Below, in pieces: positions 22,436 to 29,878 of a stretch of DNA of 29,878 nucleotides; the first letter of the stretch is position 1; every line of letters begins with the position of its first letter. The notes beneath the pieces are model-generated. The model ran no database searches, was not told where the DNA came from, and was given only the letters and a program-made list of their open reading frames with translations. This DNA is from RGDT01 sp964630925 (lineage in GTDB: Bacteria; Planctomycetota; Planctomycetia; Gemmatales; Gemmataceae). The DNA lies in NCBI GenBank assembly GCA_964630925.1, contig CAZVZK010000125.1, positions 1 to 29,878 of the forward strand, in the 5' to 3' direction. Position numbers and translations under genes: made by a program.

Positions 22436-23746
22436 ATGCTCCAGTGCGGCTTCGGCACCGGCGACATCACGCCCGAGATCGGCATGAACATCCCCGGCGG
22501 CTTTCTGCCCAACCCCGGCAAGGGCGTCCGCGATCGCTTGCTCGCGAGCGCCTTCGTCGTCACCGACGGCACCAGGTCCGCCGCGCTCGTGGGCATCGAC
22601 GCCCTGTTCGTCGGCAAGGGCACCGTCGATGCCTGCCGCCGCATCATCCAGAAGGAGACGAAGATCCCCGGCGCCAACGTCCTGATCGGGGCGAACCACA
22701 CCCACTCGGGCGGGCCCATCGAGAGCTGCTTCTCCGGGGCGGCCGACGAGAAGTACATCGACAAGGCCATCGCCGGCATCACGTCCGCCGTCAAGGACGC
22801 CTGGGGCAGCCTGCACGCCTCCGAGATCGGCGTCGGCACAGGCACCGAGGAGGGCCTGGCGTTCAACCGCCGCTTCCTCATGCGCGACGGACGCGAGATC
22901 ACCCACCCCGGCAAGCCCGGCACGCCGCACCACGACCAGATCGTCTGCCCCGCCGGCCCGACGGACCCCGGCGTCGGCGTCCTCGCCGTGCGGGCCCCGA
23001 AGTCGGACAGGATCCGCGGCGTCGTCGTCCACTTCGGCTGCCACAGCACCCTCGTCGGCGGCAACCTGTTCTCGCCCGACTACGCCGGCTACCTGCGCCA
23101 GCACCTCAAGGCGATCTACGGCCCCTCGACGCCGGTGTGCTTCCTCCTGGGGCCGTGCGGCGACATCACCCAGGTGGACAACATGGCCACGTCGCGCGAT
23201 TTCGGCCCGGAGCTGGCCGACCTGTTCGGACGCAAGCTGGCGGCGGAGTCGGCCCGCGTCATCCGCCGGATGAAGTGGCTGACGGAGGCGAAGGTCGATG
23301 TGCACACCGTCGAGGTGCCCTGCGCCATCCGCGAGCTGCCCGAGGTGGCGAAGGAGACGCCGGCGTTCGGCCTGGGCAGCGACGGCAAGGACCGGGTGAT
23401 CGGCAAGATATTCGACGCGGAGCGGAAGCTGGTGGAGGCGGAGCGCAAGAAGACGCCGGTGATCGCCTGCGAGGTGCAGGCGGTGCGCGTCGGGCCGCTG
23501 GGGGTGGTGACAAACGGGGCGGAGCTCTTCTGCGAGCTGGGCCTGCGGATCAAGAAGGCGTCGCGGATGCCGTTCACCTGGGTCTCGACCCTGACGAACG
23601 AGTACATCGGCTACGTCCCCACGGCGGACGCCTTCGCGGCCGGCGGCTACGAGCCGCGGACCGCCCGGAGCAGCAAGCTGGCGCCGGGCTCCGGCCAGCG
23701 GCTGGTGGAGGGGGCGCTGAAGGCGCTGGCCGGCGTGACGGGATGA
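22436..23746 (+). CDS. Neutral/alkaline ceramidase-like hydrolase
   Basis: 436-aa protein similar to the N-terminal catalytic domain of neutral/alkaline non-lysosomal ceramidases, zinc amidases that cleave the N-acyl bond of ceramide. It opens with the family start (CGFGTGDITPEIGMNIPGGF), then ALVGIDALFVG, the metal-binding motif HTHSG at 88-92 inside GANHTHSGGP, a second His region VVVHFGCHSTLVGG and LLGPCGDITQVDN. The C-terminal Ig-like domain of true ceramidases is absent. There is no signal peptide, unlike secreted ceramidases, so the substrate may be intracellular and different. Planctomycetes carry many such paralogues, and substrates are unproven. AGAGGA lies upstream of the ATG. Confidence 0.87.
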   Translation: MLQCGFGTGDITPEIGMNIPGGFLPNPGKGVRDRLLASAFVVTDGTRSAALVGIDALFVGKGTVDACRRIIQKETKIPGANVLIGANHTHSGGPIESCFSGAADEKYIDKAIAGITSAVKDAWGSLHASEIGVGTGTEEGLAFNRRFLMRDGREITHPGKPGTPHHDQIVCPAGPTDPGVGVLAVRAPKSDRIRGVVVHFGCHSTLVGGNLFSPDYAGYLRQHLKAIYGPSTPVCFLLGPCGDITQVDNMATSRDFGPELADLFGRKLAAESARVIRRMKWLTEAKVDVHTVEVPCAIRELPEVAKETPAFGLGSDGKDRVIGKIFDAERKLVEAERKKTPVIACEVQAVRVGPLGVVTNGAELFCELGLRIKKASRMPFTWVSTLTNEYIGYVPTADAFAAGGYEPRTARSSKLAPGSGQRLVEGALKALAGVTG

Positions 23747-24158
23747 CCCCGGCCGCCCGCGCCGGCTCTCGTCGGTCGGGTTGAGCGTGACTCACTGGAG
23801 GAGTGGGCAAGTGACTCTGGCGCGGAGTGACGCGGTGTGTCTCGGACCGGCGGCGAGTGCGCGAGTCACCTGCTCACCTGGCCACCTGCTCACTTCGCGC
23901 ACGCCCCCGGCGGGCGCCGAGTCATATTCCACTTCCCGACGGCGTGGCATGTGACTCCGTCGCCGTAACGTCATCGTAATAAAGCATTTGCATCGACGAT
24001 TCCGAGTCATATGCCAGATGCCAGCACACGCCACCCCCGCCAGGAGACGGGAAAAGGTGGCAGGCCCCTTGACGGTGAGTGAACACCCTGCGGAGTTCGG
24101 GGGTCGCCTGGAGCACATCCTTGTTGCGTCGCTTGCTCAGGGACGCGAAGACTGCGGG
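23747..24158. other. Gene-free region with short repeats
   Basis: 412 nt, visibly less GC-rich than its surroundings. It holds four tandem 8-bp units close to CTGCTCAC (23862-23893) and a near-identical 15-nt direct repeat, CCGAGTCATAT followed by T/G and CCA (23917-23931 and 24002-24016). GTGACTC/GAGTCA strings recur elsewhere. Short open frames here (for example 23922-24116 on the - strand) lack recognisable domains and ribosome binding sites. Confidence 0.55.
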
Positions 24159-26432
24159 TCATTCGCCCGACCCTGTTGCCTCAAGCCCCGCGTAATACTC
24201 TCTGATGGCCTCGGCGCACAAGGTGCGGACCCGCGCGAGGTCCTCGGGCCGCAACTGCCGCCACAAGGCCGGCTCAAAGCGAATGTCCGCCCTGTCCCGC
24301 CCGTGCGTCAGGAACTTCCGCTGTCCGAACTTCTTGAATGGCATGTCCAGCATTAACCGGCGCACGTCGGCATCGTCGAGTCGGTCCGGACGGCACATCC
24401 GCGACCCCGGCCGTTCAACGACCTTGTCCTCCGCCATCCGGGCACGGTAGAACTCGTGGAAGCGCCGCGCCACGTCCGCCGTCTTCGCCTTGCCGTCGTC
24501 GTCCGCCGCATCCAGCAAGGCGAGCAGCATCACCGGCTTGTACGAGTGAAACATGTCCATCTCGTCCACGAACTGCATGAACCGCTCGCGGACGGTACTG
24601 TCCTCCAACTTGGGGAGGCCCAGCGTCTCCCGAACTTCCTCGGCCCGGTCACGATGGATGTAGTGGATCAGGTGATCTCCCATCGCCAACGAGTGGTCCG
24701 GCTTGACCACTTCGCGCTCGACCGCGCTGCGGATCCGCCCTTCCGAAGCACCCAGCTCTCGTTCCAGCGCCGGCAGCGACAGCATGTCCTTGTTCGCCTC
24801 CTGCCAGTTGAACACGTCGATCTCCTGGTAATCGGCCGCCCACAGGCCGATGTCCAGCACCGTCGTTGGGCGCTCACCGCGCGCCAGCGCCTCCTCTTCC
24901 GCGCGGCGCTGGTCCTCCGGGCCGAGGACCAGCCCACCCTTCCGGTACTTGTTGTTGCCCAGGACGCGATGGCAACTGAGCGAGGCGTTGTAGCGGGAGG
25001 CGGCATCGACGAAGTCGAAGACAACGAGGCATTCCTTGCCCGGAGCCTTGCGTGTGCCACGGCCCAACTGCTGGAGGTAGATGACCCGCGAGAGGGTGGG
25101 GCGCGCCATCAGCAGCACCTCGACGGCAGGACAGTCCCAGCCCTCGTTGAGCAGATCGCAAGCGCACAGCACCTGCAGTCCCCCGTCGGCGAACGTCCTC
25201 AGCGTCCGGTCGCGTTCCCCGTCCGGCATCCGCCCCGACACGCTCGCCGCCTGGAAGCCCCCCTCGCGGAACGCCGTCGCCAGGTCGTCGGCGTGCCGGA
25301 CGTTGACGGCGAACGCCACGGCCCTCCGCCCCGGCACATACTCGCGGTAGGTCTCCACGATGAGTCGGTCCCGTGCCGGGACGGCGATCCGCTCCTCGAT
25401 GTCCTTGCGGTTGTAGTTCACCTGATTGAACCGCACATGCCTCAGGTCGATGTTCGTCTCCACACGCACGCAACGGATGGGTGCCAGCTCGCCGCGCTCG
25501 ACGGCCTCTTGAAGCGACAGCCGATGCGCCTGGTCGCGGAACACGTCGAGCAGCGGTTGGCCGTCCGCCCGGCCGGGCGTCGCCGTCAGCCCCAGGATGA
25601 ACTCCGGGCGGAAATGGGCGAGGATGCGCTGATAGGTGTCCGCCGTCCCGTGGTGCGCCTCGTCGATCACCAAATAGGTGAAGTCATCCGGACTGAAATC
25701 CTCCAGGCCGGCAGAGACGCTCTGCACGGTACCCACGACGTTGAAGGCGTCGGCCTCCTTGGTGCCGCCCAGGTAGCGGCCAACCTCGGCGGGCCACAGC
25801 CGGAGGAATTCGGCGTGCGCCTGATCCACCAGGGGCCGCGTGTGTGTAACCCAGAGCGTCCGGCCGCCGAGACGCTTGGCATCGCTGATGGCCGTCACAG
25901 TCTTCCCCGAGCCGGTGGGATGGACGAGGAGCGCGATCGTCTTCCCCTCATCACGCAGGCTTTGCAGCGAAGCCAGGGCGTCGGCCTGGTGTGGCTTCAG
26001 CTCGAGGACCGCGCCGGCCTGCCTGGGCAGGAAGTCCTCGAACGGGAGGAAGCCCGACGCCTGCTCCAGGAACAGGGCCAGTTGCTCCTTGACCTTCTCC
26101 GGCTCCTCGGTGATCTGCCGATCCGTCCAGCGGTAGACGCGCCAACCCAGCCGGACGAGGCTGTTCTGCTTGAGGAGGTCGTCCTCGTACTTCCCGGGCG
26201 TCGTCAGCTCGGGGGCGTGCCAGACGATACCGTCCACCTCGAAGGCGAAGCGCTCGCCGGGGGTGCGCAACGCGAAGTCGATGTAGCGGCCGCCCCCGAG
26301 GAGGTCCCTGAATGGCAATTGGGGCGAGAGCATCGCCGCGCGGCCAAGCCCGAACGCCTGGGTGAACAGCTCGATGAAGGCGTCCTCGGCGGTGCTACTG
26401 ACGGCCGCCCGTTCGTTGACCTCCTGCGACAC
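24159..26432 (-). CDS. DUF559/Vsr-like nuclease fused to a DEAH helicase (possible restriction/defence enzyme)
   Basis: 757 aa. Residues 15-110 form a Vsr/DUF559-type PD-(D/E)XK nuclease: YIDFALR (D52), FAFEVDGIVWH (E65, D67, H72), then LLKQNSLVRLGWRVYRW, the family's closing block. A superfamily 2 helicase follows: HPTGSGKT 171-178, IDEAHH with DEAH at 257-260, TATP 283-286, then LNEGWDCP and QQLGRGTRK (motif VI), all intact. The last 250 residues hold an HTH-like stretch (LSLPALERELGASEGRIRSA) and a domain starting SYKPVMLLALLDAADDD seen in other restriction-type helicases. The start is GTG at 26432 with AGGAGG about 8 nt before it. There is no methyltransferase or specificity neighbour, so it is a solitary enzyme. 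Its codons look less GC-rich than those of neighbours, hinting at transfer. DNA repair is the alternative role. Confidence 0.85.
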   Translation of the reverse strand: MSQEVNERAAVSSTAEDAFIELFTQAFGLGRAAMLSPQLPFRDLLGGGRYIDFALRTPGERFAFEVDGIVWHAPELTTPGKYEDDLLKQNSLVRLGWRVYRWTDRQITEEPEKVKEQLALFLEQASGFLPFEDFLPRQAGAVLELKPHQADALASLQSLRDEGKTIALLVHPTGSGKTVTAISDAKRLGGRTLWVTHTRPLVDQAHAEFLRLWPAEVGRYLGGTKEADAFNVVGTVQSVSAGLEDFSPDDFTYLVIDEAHHGTADTYQRILAHFRPEFILGLTATPGRADGQPLLDVFRDQAHRLSLQEAVERGELAPIRCVRVETNIDLRHVRFNQVNYNRKDIEERIAVPARDRLIVETYREYVPGRRAVAFAVNVRHADDLATAFREGGFQAASVSGRMPDGERDRTLRTFADGGLQVLCACDLLNEGWDCPAVEVLLMARPTLSRVIYLQQLGRGTRKAPGKECLVVFDFVDAASRYNASLSCHRVLGNNKYRKGGLVLGPEDQRRAEEEALARGERPTTVLDIGLWAADYQEIDVFNWQEANKDMLSLPALERELGASEGRIRSAVEREVVKPDHSLAMGDHLIHYIHRDRAEEVRETLGLPKLEDSTVRERFMQFVDEMDMFHSYKPVMLLALLDAADDDGKAKTADVARRFHEFYRARMAEDKVVERPGSRMCRPDRLDDADVRRLMLDMPFKKFGQRKFLTHGRDRADIRFEPALWRQLRPEDLARVRTLCAEAIREYYAGLEATGSGE

Positions 26433-26810
26433 GGCCGGACCCTCCTGGGCTCAAGCCCCCATCACTGAGACGGTGCGGCTCCACGAGCTGACGAAGCCTG
26501 CCCCCCTTAGCCCTTAGCATCCAGGCGCAGAGGCATTTGCTCAGCCGAGAGCGGATGGCGTCGGACGACGCAGCGGCAACGTCCTGTGGCGGCACCACGG
26601 TCTTACTGCTGACATCTCGGCCAAATGACGCAATGGCCCATTCCTCACCCGCGCTCGGCGGGGAGGTCGGCCAGATTCTCCGGAGGCATTCACAAAGCCA
26701 CCGGAACATGGGCAGGCGCTATCGCTATCAGGCGTGGTTCTCGGGCATGCTACCTGACGCGCCATGAAGCAGCAAGCCTCAAACATTGAATGTGGCAACG
26801 GCGGTATCAG

Positions 26811-26843
26811 GCCTCGTCTGACGAGGCAGCCGGGACGCCCGGC
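26811..26843. repeat. Paired hairpins, REP-like element
   Basis: GCCTCGTC/GACGAGGC with a 1-nt centre (26811-26827), then GCCGGG/CCCGGC with a 3-nt loop (26829-26843). Same two-hairpin design as 9398-9435, though the sequences differ. Confidence 0.6.
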
Positions 26844-26881
26844 AGCGCGCGCGGGCACCGCGTTCCATTTTCACCCGACGT

Positions 26882-27139
26882 TAGCCGCGACGCCCAGCGG
26901 AGCGCGCCGTCCCCCCCGTCAGCATCCAGGGACGTTGACGAGCCGGGCATCTGCTCCCGGCCTCCGTCACGCCCCCATCCCCTCCGTCCCCCAGGCCGGA
27001 AGCAGATGCGGCAGACAACCCCACGTTGCAACCATCCGGCTGTTGGCTGTTGGAGCCGCTTCGGAGGCTGCTGGCTGTTGCCCCGGCCGAGGCTTTGCGA
27101 GCCCGGGGTCTTGGGTAGCCGCGACGCGCAGCGATGCGC
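26882..27139. repeat. 24-nt direct repeat pair (TAGCCGCGACGC type)
   Basis: Copies at 26882-26905 and 27116-27139 both begin TAGCCGCGACGC, continue with CAGCG and end in GCGC. They look like members of a dispersed intergenic family, but only two are in the window. Confidence 0.5.
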
Positions 27140-27231
27140 CCGCCCGCCCTCCAACCACACGCATCGCCGCCGCTGGCGGGCTCGCGCTCGCTCACACCCG
27201 CGCGCCACCCGACCCGCAACCACACCTCCCC

Positions 27232-29878
27232 CTACCGCCCCCGCAGCCGTCCCTCCGCCGCCGCCGCCTCCCGCGTCACCCGCGACCCCGGGTCGCCCCC
27301 CGCCAGCCGCCGCAACACCGCCCGCGCACCCTCACCCCCCTCCCACTCCAGCACCTCACACGCCCGCAACGCCCTCAGCTCCCCCGGCACCACCACGTCC
27401 CGCAGCCCCTCCAGCAGACGCCCCGCCCGCCTCTTCACCTCGGCCGACGCCGGCCTCGCCACGGCCTCGCGCAACGCCGCCCCGCTCGCCGGCCACATCC
27501 CCCGCAGCCCCGCCTCCGCCTTCTCCCGCGTCTCGAAATCATCACTGTCCAGCCCCGCGATCAGCCCCTTGATCACCCCAGCGTCCGGCCTCTTCGCCGC
27601 CGTCAACCGCCCACCCAGCCACGCCGCCGCCCCGCCCGGCTCACCCAGCAGCCGCCCCTGCGCCACGAACGCCGCCCGGGCGTCCCCGCCCCCCAGCGCC
27701 TCCCACGCCTCTGCCACCGCCCCCGCCCTCACCCGCGTCGGCCTCACATCCCACCCCACCACGGCGGTATCCACACCCCCGGTGTACAGCCGCCCGTCCG
27801 GCCCGAACGCGGCCGCCGACACACGCCCCCGGTGCCCACGCACCTCCGCACGCACCGTCCACGTCGCCGCCTCCCACACCCGCACCACCCCGTCCGCCGA
27901 CGCCGCCGCGAACGTCCGCCCGTCCGGCGCGAACGCCCCGCACCCCGCCCCACGCCCCCCCTTCAGCCTCGCCACACGCCGCCCCGTCGCCGCCTCCCAC
28001 ACGGCCACGTGGTCATCCTCGCCGGGCCCGAACGGGTCCTCCGACCACGTCACCACATGCCGCCCGTCCGGCGAGAACGCGAGCCCGCCCCCCGAAGACA
28101 TGAACCCCGGCACATGCCACATCCCCCCGAACCCCAGCCGCGACACCCCCACACCCCGCCCAAACGCCGCATGCACCGACCCGATCCGCGCCTCCAGCCG
28201 CGGCCCCGCCTTCCCCGTCCCCACGTCCCACAGCCCCACCTCCCTCCGCCCGTCCACATCCGCCACGGCCAGCGTCTTGCCGTCCGGCGACAGCGCCACC
28301 AGCCGGCTCGCCCGCGGATGGCCCATGACACCCCGCCCCGGCGCACGCGTCGCATGCACCGTGAACGTCCGCACCTCCTTCCCCGCCGCCACGTCCCACA
28401 CCCGCGCCGTCGTCGCGTCCCGGTCCACCGTCAACAGCATCTTCCCATCCGGCAAGAACGCCTCCACCCCGAAGTCGTCCCCGCCCGGCCGGAACCGGTC
28501 GATGATCTTCCCCGTCCCCACCTCATACAGCCGCACTCCCATCGCCCCATACGTGTCCTTCCTCACCCACGCCAGATACCTCCCATCCGGGCTGGCGACG
28601 GCCCCGCGCCCCGCGCCCTCGGCCACGCGCCGCGGCGGCTTCCCCGCCCCGTCCCACGCGAACAGGCCGCCCTCCTGATCGATGGTGAACACCCTCCCCG
28701 GCGCCGGCACCAGGATCTGCTCCACCCCCGAATCCTGCCCCCCCGGCGTCAGCGCCCGCCCCGTGGCAACGTCCCACCGGTGGATCGCCCCGCCCGCCGC
28801 ACCGATCAACACCTTCCCGGCGAACGCCAGCTTCCCCGCCCGCGCCTCGATCCTCAGCCTCCCCTTCCCCGTCCCCGCGTCATACAGATGCACGCCCCCC
28901 CCCGCCGCCGCCGCCACGGCCCTCCCATCCCCCGAGAACGCCACCGCCACCACCTCCTCGTCCAGCTTCGGGAACGTCACAGGCTCCTTGCCCGTGTCCG
29001 CCTCCCACACGCGCAGCCGGGCATCCCCCCACCCGCCGCCCGCCACCCGCTTCCCATCCGGCGAGAACGCCAGCGACCGCTTCACCCCGTTGCCCACGGG
29101 GAACGTCGCCGCCGCGATGCGCCGGATCTCCTTGCCCGTCGCCACCTCCCACAGCCGGACGTGATACACCTTCCCCTCCAGGTCATACCCGCCCGACGCC
29201 ATCACCTTGCCGTCCGGCGAGAACACGCACGCCGACGCCGCCCCGTTGCACCCGAAGCTCCGCACGGCCTTGCCCGTCGCCACCTCCACGAGCTGCACCT
29301 CATCGCCCATGAGGATGACCGCGATGTGCCTCCCATCCGGCGTGAAGGTCATCCAGTCGGGCACGGACCGCGACCCGCCCCCCGCGCCCGTGTAATCCAC
29401 CTCGCGGATCACCTTCCCCGTCGCCGCCTCGCGGAACGTCAGATGCCGACTATCCTTCACCGCCAGCACCTTCCCATCCGGCGACAGCCCGACCGCCTCC
29501 ACCTTGTTCTTGACGCTGTGCGGCAGGCTGTACAGGCACCGCCCATCCTCGAGATCGAACACCGACGGCCCCACGGCGGACACCCAGTCGCTCGCCACCG
29601 CCGCGATCCTCCCGTCCGCGGACACGCCCATGCTGGCGATGCGCGACCCCTGCCGATACCGCCCCGTCCCCAGCCGCACCGCACCCCCGGCCGGCAAGGG
29701 GTCCTCCGCCTTCGCGGCCACGGGAGGCGCCCCCCCACCGGGAGGCGCCGCCGCCGTGCCCCACCGCAGGCCGAAGGCCGCCGCCGCCAACCCCGCCACC
29801 ACGGCCACGGCCACGGCCGCCTTCCCCGCCCACCCCGCCAGCAGCGCGAGGCCGGGCAGCGCCGCCGCCCCCGCCGGC
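27232..29878 (-). CDS. Large WD40 protein with membrane segment, 5' end beyond the window
   Basis: The last 882 or so codons of a bigger gene: the frame stays open to the window edge, and the GTG codons near 29814 lie inside a hydrophobic stretch (AVAVAVVAGLAAAAFGLRWG) that reads as a transmembrane helix, so they are unlikely starts. After a Pro/Gly linker come about a dozen WD40-type blades with the recurring SPDGK/R turn (for example VGLSPDGKVLAV, LAFSPDGKRVAG, GAFAPDGRTFAA), probably two propellers. The C-terminal 180 residues are the helical region typical of planctomycete WD40 proteins (IAGLDSDDFETREKAEAGLR, ELRALRACEVLEWEGGEGAR). In that group the missing N-terminus is often an ECF sigma factor or a protein kinase domain. 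The stop is at 27232. Confidence 0.85.
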   Translation of the reverse strand, partial: PAGAAALPGLALLAGWAGKAAVAVAVVAGLAAAAFGLRWGTAAAPPGGGAPPVAAKAEDPLPAGGAVRLGTGRYRQGSRIASMGVSADGRIAAVASDWVSAVGPSVFDLEDGRCLYSLPHSVKNKVEAVGLSPDGKVLAVKDSRHLTFREAATGKVIREVDYTGAGGGSRSVPDWMTFTPDGRHIAVILMGDEVQLVEVATGKAVRSFGCNGAASACVFSPDGKVMASGGYDLEGKVYHVRLWEVATGKEIRRIAAATFPVGNGVKRSLAFSPDGKRVAGGGWGDARLRVWEADTGKEPVTFPKLDEEVVAVAFSGDGRAVAAAAGGGVHLYDAGTGKGRLRIEARAGKLAFAGKVLIGAAGGAIHRWDVATGRALTPGGQDSGVEQILVPAPGRVFTIDQEGGLFAWDGAGKPPRRVAEGAGRGAVASPDGRYLAWVRKDTYGAMGVRLYEVGTGKIIDRFRPGGDDFGVEAFLPDGKMLLTVDRDATTARVWDVAAGKEVRTFTVHATRAPGRGVMGHPRASRLVALSPDGKTLAVADVDGRREVGLWDVGTGKAGPRLEARIGSVHAAFGRGVGVSRLGFGGMWHVPGFMSSGGGLAFSPDGRHVVTWSEDPFGPGEDDHVAVWEAATGRRVARLKGGRGAGCGAFAPDGRTFAAASADGVVRVWEAATWTVRAEVRGHRGRVSAAAFGPDGRLYTGGVDTAVVGWDVRPTRVRAGAVAEAWEALGGGDARAAFVAQGRLLGEPGGAAAWLGGRLTAAKRPDAGVIKGLIAGLDSDDFETREKAEAGLRGMWPASGAALREAVARPASAEVKRRAGRLLEGLRDVVVPGELRALRACEVLEWEGGEGARAVLRRLAGGDPGSRVTREAAAAEGRLRGR

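Larger units (their letters stand above)
26433..27231. other. Long gene-free region
   Basis: About 800 nt without a supported gene. It contains the paired hairpins at 26811-26843 and a direct repeat beginning TAGCCGCGACGC (26882-26905 and 27116-27139, 3 or so differences in 24). A small direct repeat GGCTGTTG occurs twice near 27045-27085. Short frames on the - strand around 26395-26858 show no recognisable domain. Confidence 0.5.

Noticed and set aside
23922..24116. Small - strand frame (64 codons) between the ceramidase-like and nuclease-helicase genes
   Set aside because: No ribosome binding site, no recognisable domain, and it spans the short repeats of that region.
26395..26858. Short - strand frames upstream of the nuclease-helicase gene, considered as a transposase remnant or small partner gene
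   Set aside because: No transposase motif or other domain can be seen and the frames overlap each other; kept only as a gene-free region.

Overview
The window looks like a chromosomal segment of a very GC-rich planctomycete, most probably of the Gemmata type (Gemmatales/Gemmataceae). This is inferred from family content and not from a marker gene. The signs are a TIGR02996-type companion-domain protein, a TIGR03000-like N-terminal domain on an exported protein, a caspase-like/TPR protein, a twin-arginine Gfo/Idh/MocA oxidoreductase, WD40 beta-propellers, a Ser/Thr kinase fused to a parallel beta-helix, a Uma2 protein and a neutral-ceramidase-like protein. No phage, plasmid, insertion sequence or CRISPR array is visible.

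Layout. 1-5.1 kb: a caspase/TPR protein (+), a tRNA with CAT anticodon bracketed by a textbook promoter and a hairpin, a lipoprotein (-) and a small exported EF-hand protein (+). 5.1-9.4 kb (-): a stand-alone SWIM zinc-finger protein, then a GntR(YtrA-like)-ABC ATPase-ABC permease operon read from 9305 down to 5486. Its three genes overlap by ATGA, and a 24-bp near-palindrome covers the -10 box. 9.4-13.6 kb (+): an intergenic region with hairpin repeats, the kinase/beta-helix gene and a DUF1415 gene. 13.8-16.5 kb: short planctomycete genes on both strands (TIGR02996 protein, a 100-aa conserved-type protein, a GcvH-like lipoyl protein, an exported methyltransferase-like protein, a 125-aa unknown). 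16.6-18.3 kb (-): a relic of a leucine-rich-repeat gene and a Tat-exported Gfo/Idh/MocA oxidoreductase. 18.4-20.6 kb (+): three tandem paralogous exported proteins, a fourth unrelated exported protein and a pterin carbinolamine dehydratase, probably one transcription unit. 20.7-23.7 kb: Uma2 nuclease (+), seven-bladed WD40 protein (-) and ceramidase-like hydrolase (+). 23.7-27.2 kb: a less GC-rich accessory-looking stretch holding a DUF559-like nuclease/DEAH helicase fusion (-) between two gene-free regions rich in short repeats. 27.2 kb to the end (-): the 3' part of a large WD40 protein that runs off the window.

Genes that clearly act together are the GntR/ABC operon, and by position the 13822/14235 pair and the 18377-20621 cluster. 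The rest are mostly single-gene units with short leaders. A recurring TAnnAT hexamer lies about 21-31 nt (often 26-28) before start codons on both strands, giving a plausible local promoter consensus. The most interesting items are the kinase beta-helix with an uninterrupted 23-residue cysteine ladder, the nuclease-helicase fusion as a possible defence gene, the tandem triplication of exported proteins, the GntR operator, and a duplicated gene tail bracketing the DUF1415 gene.
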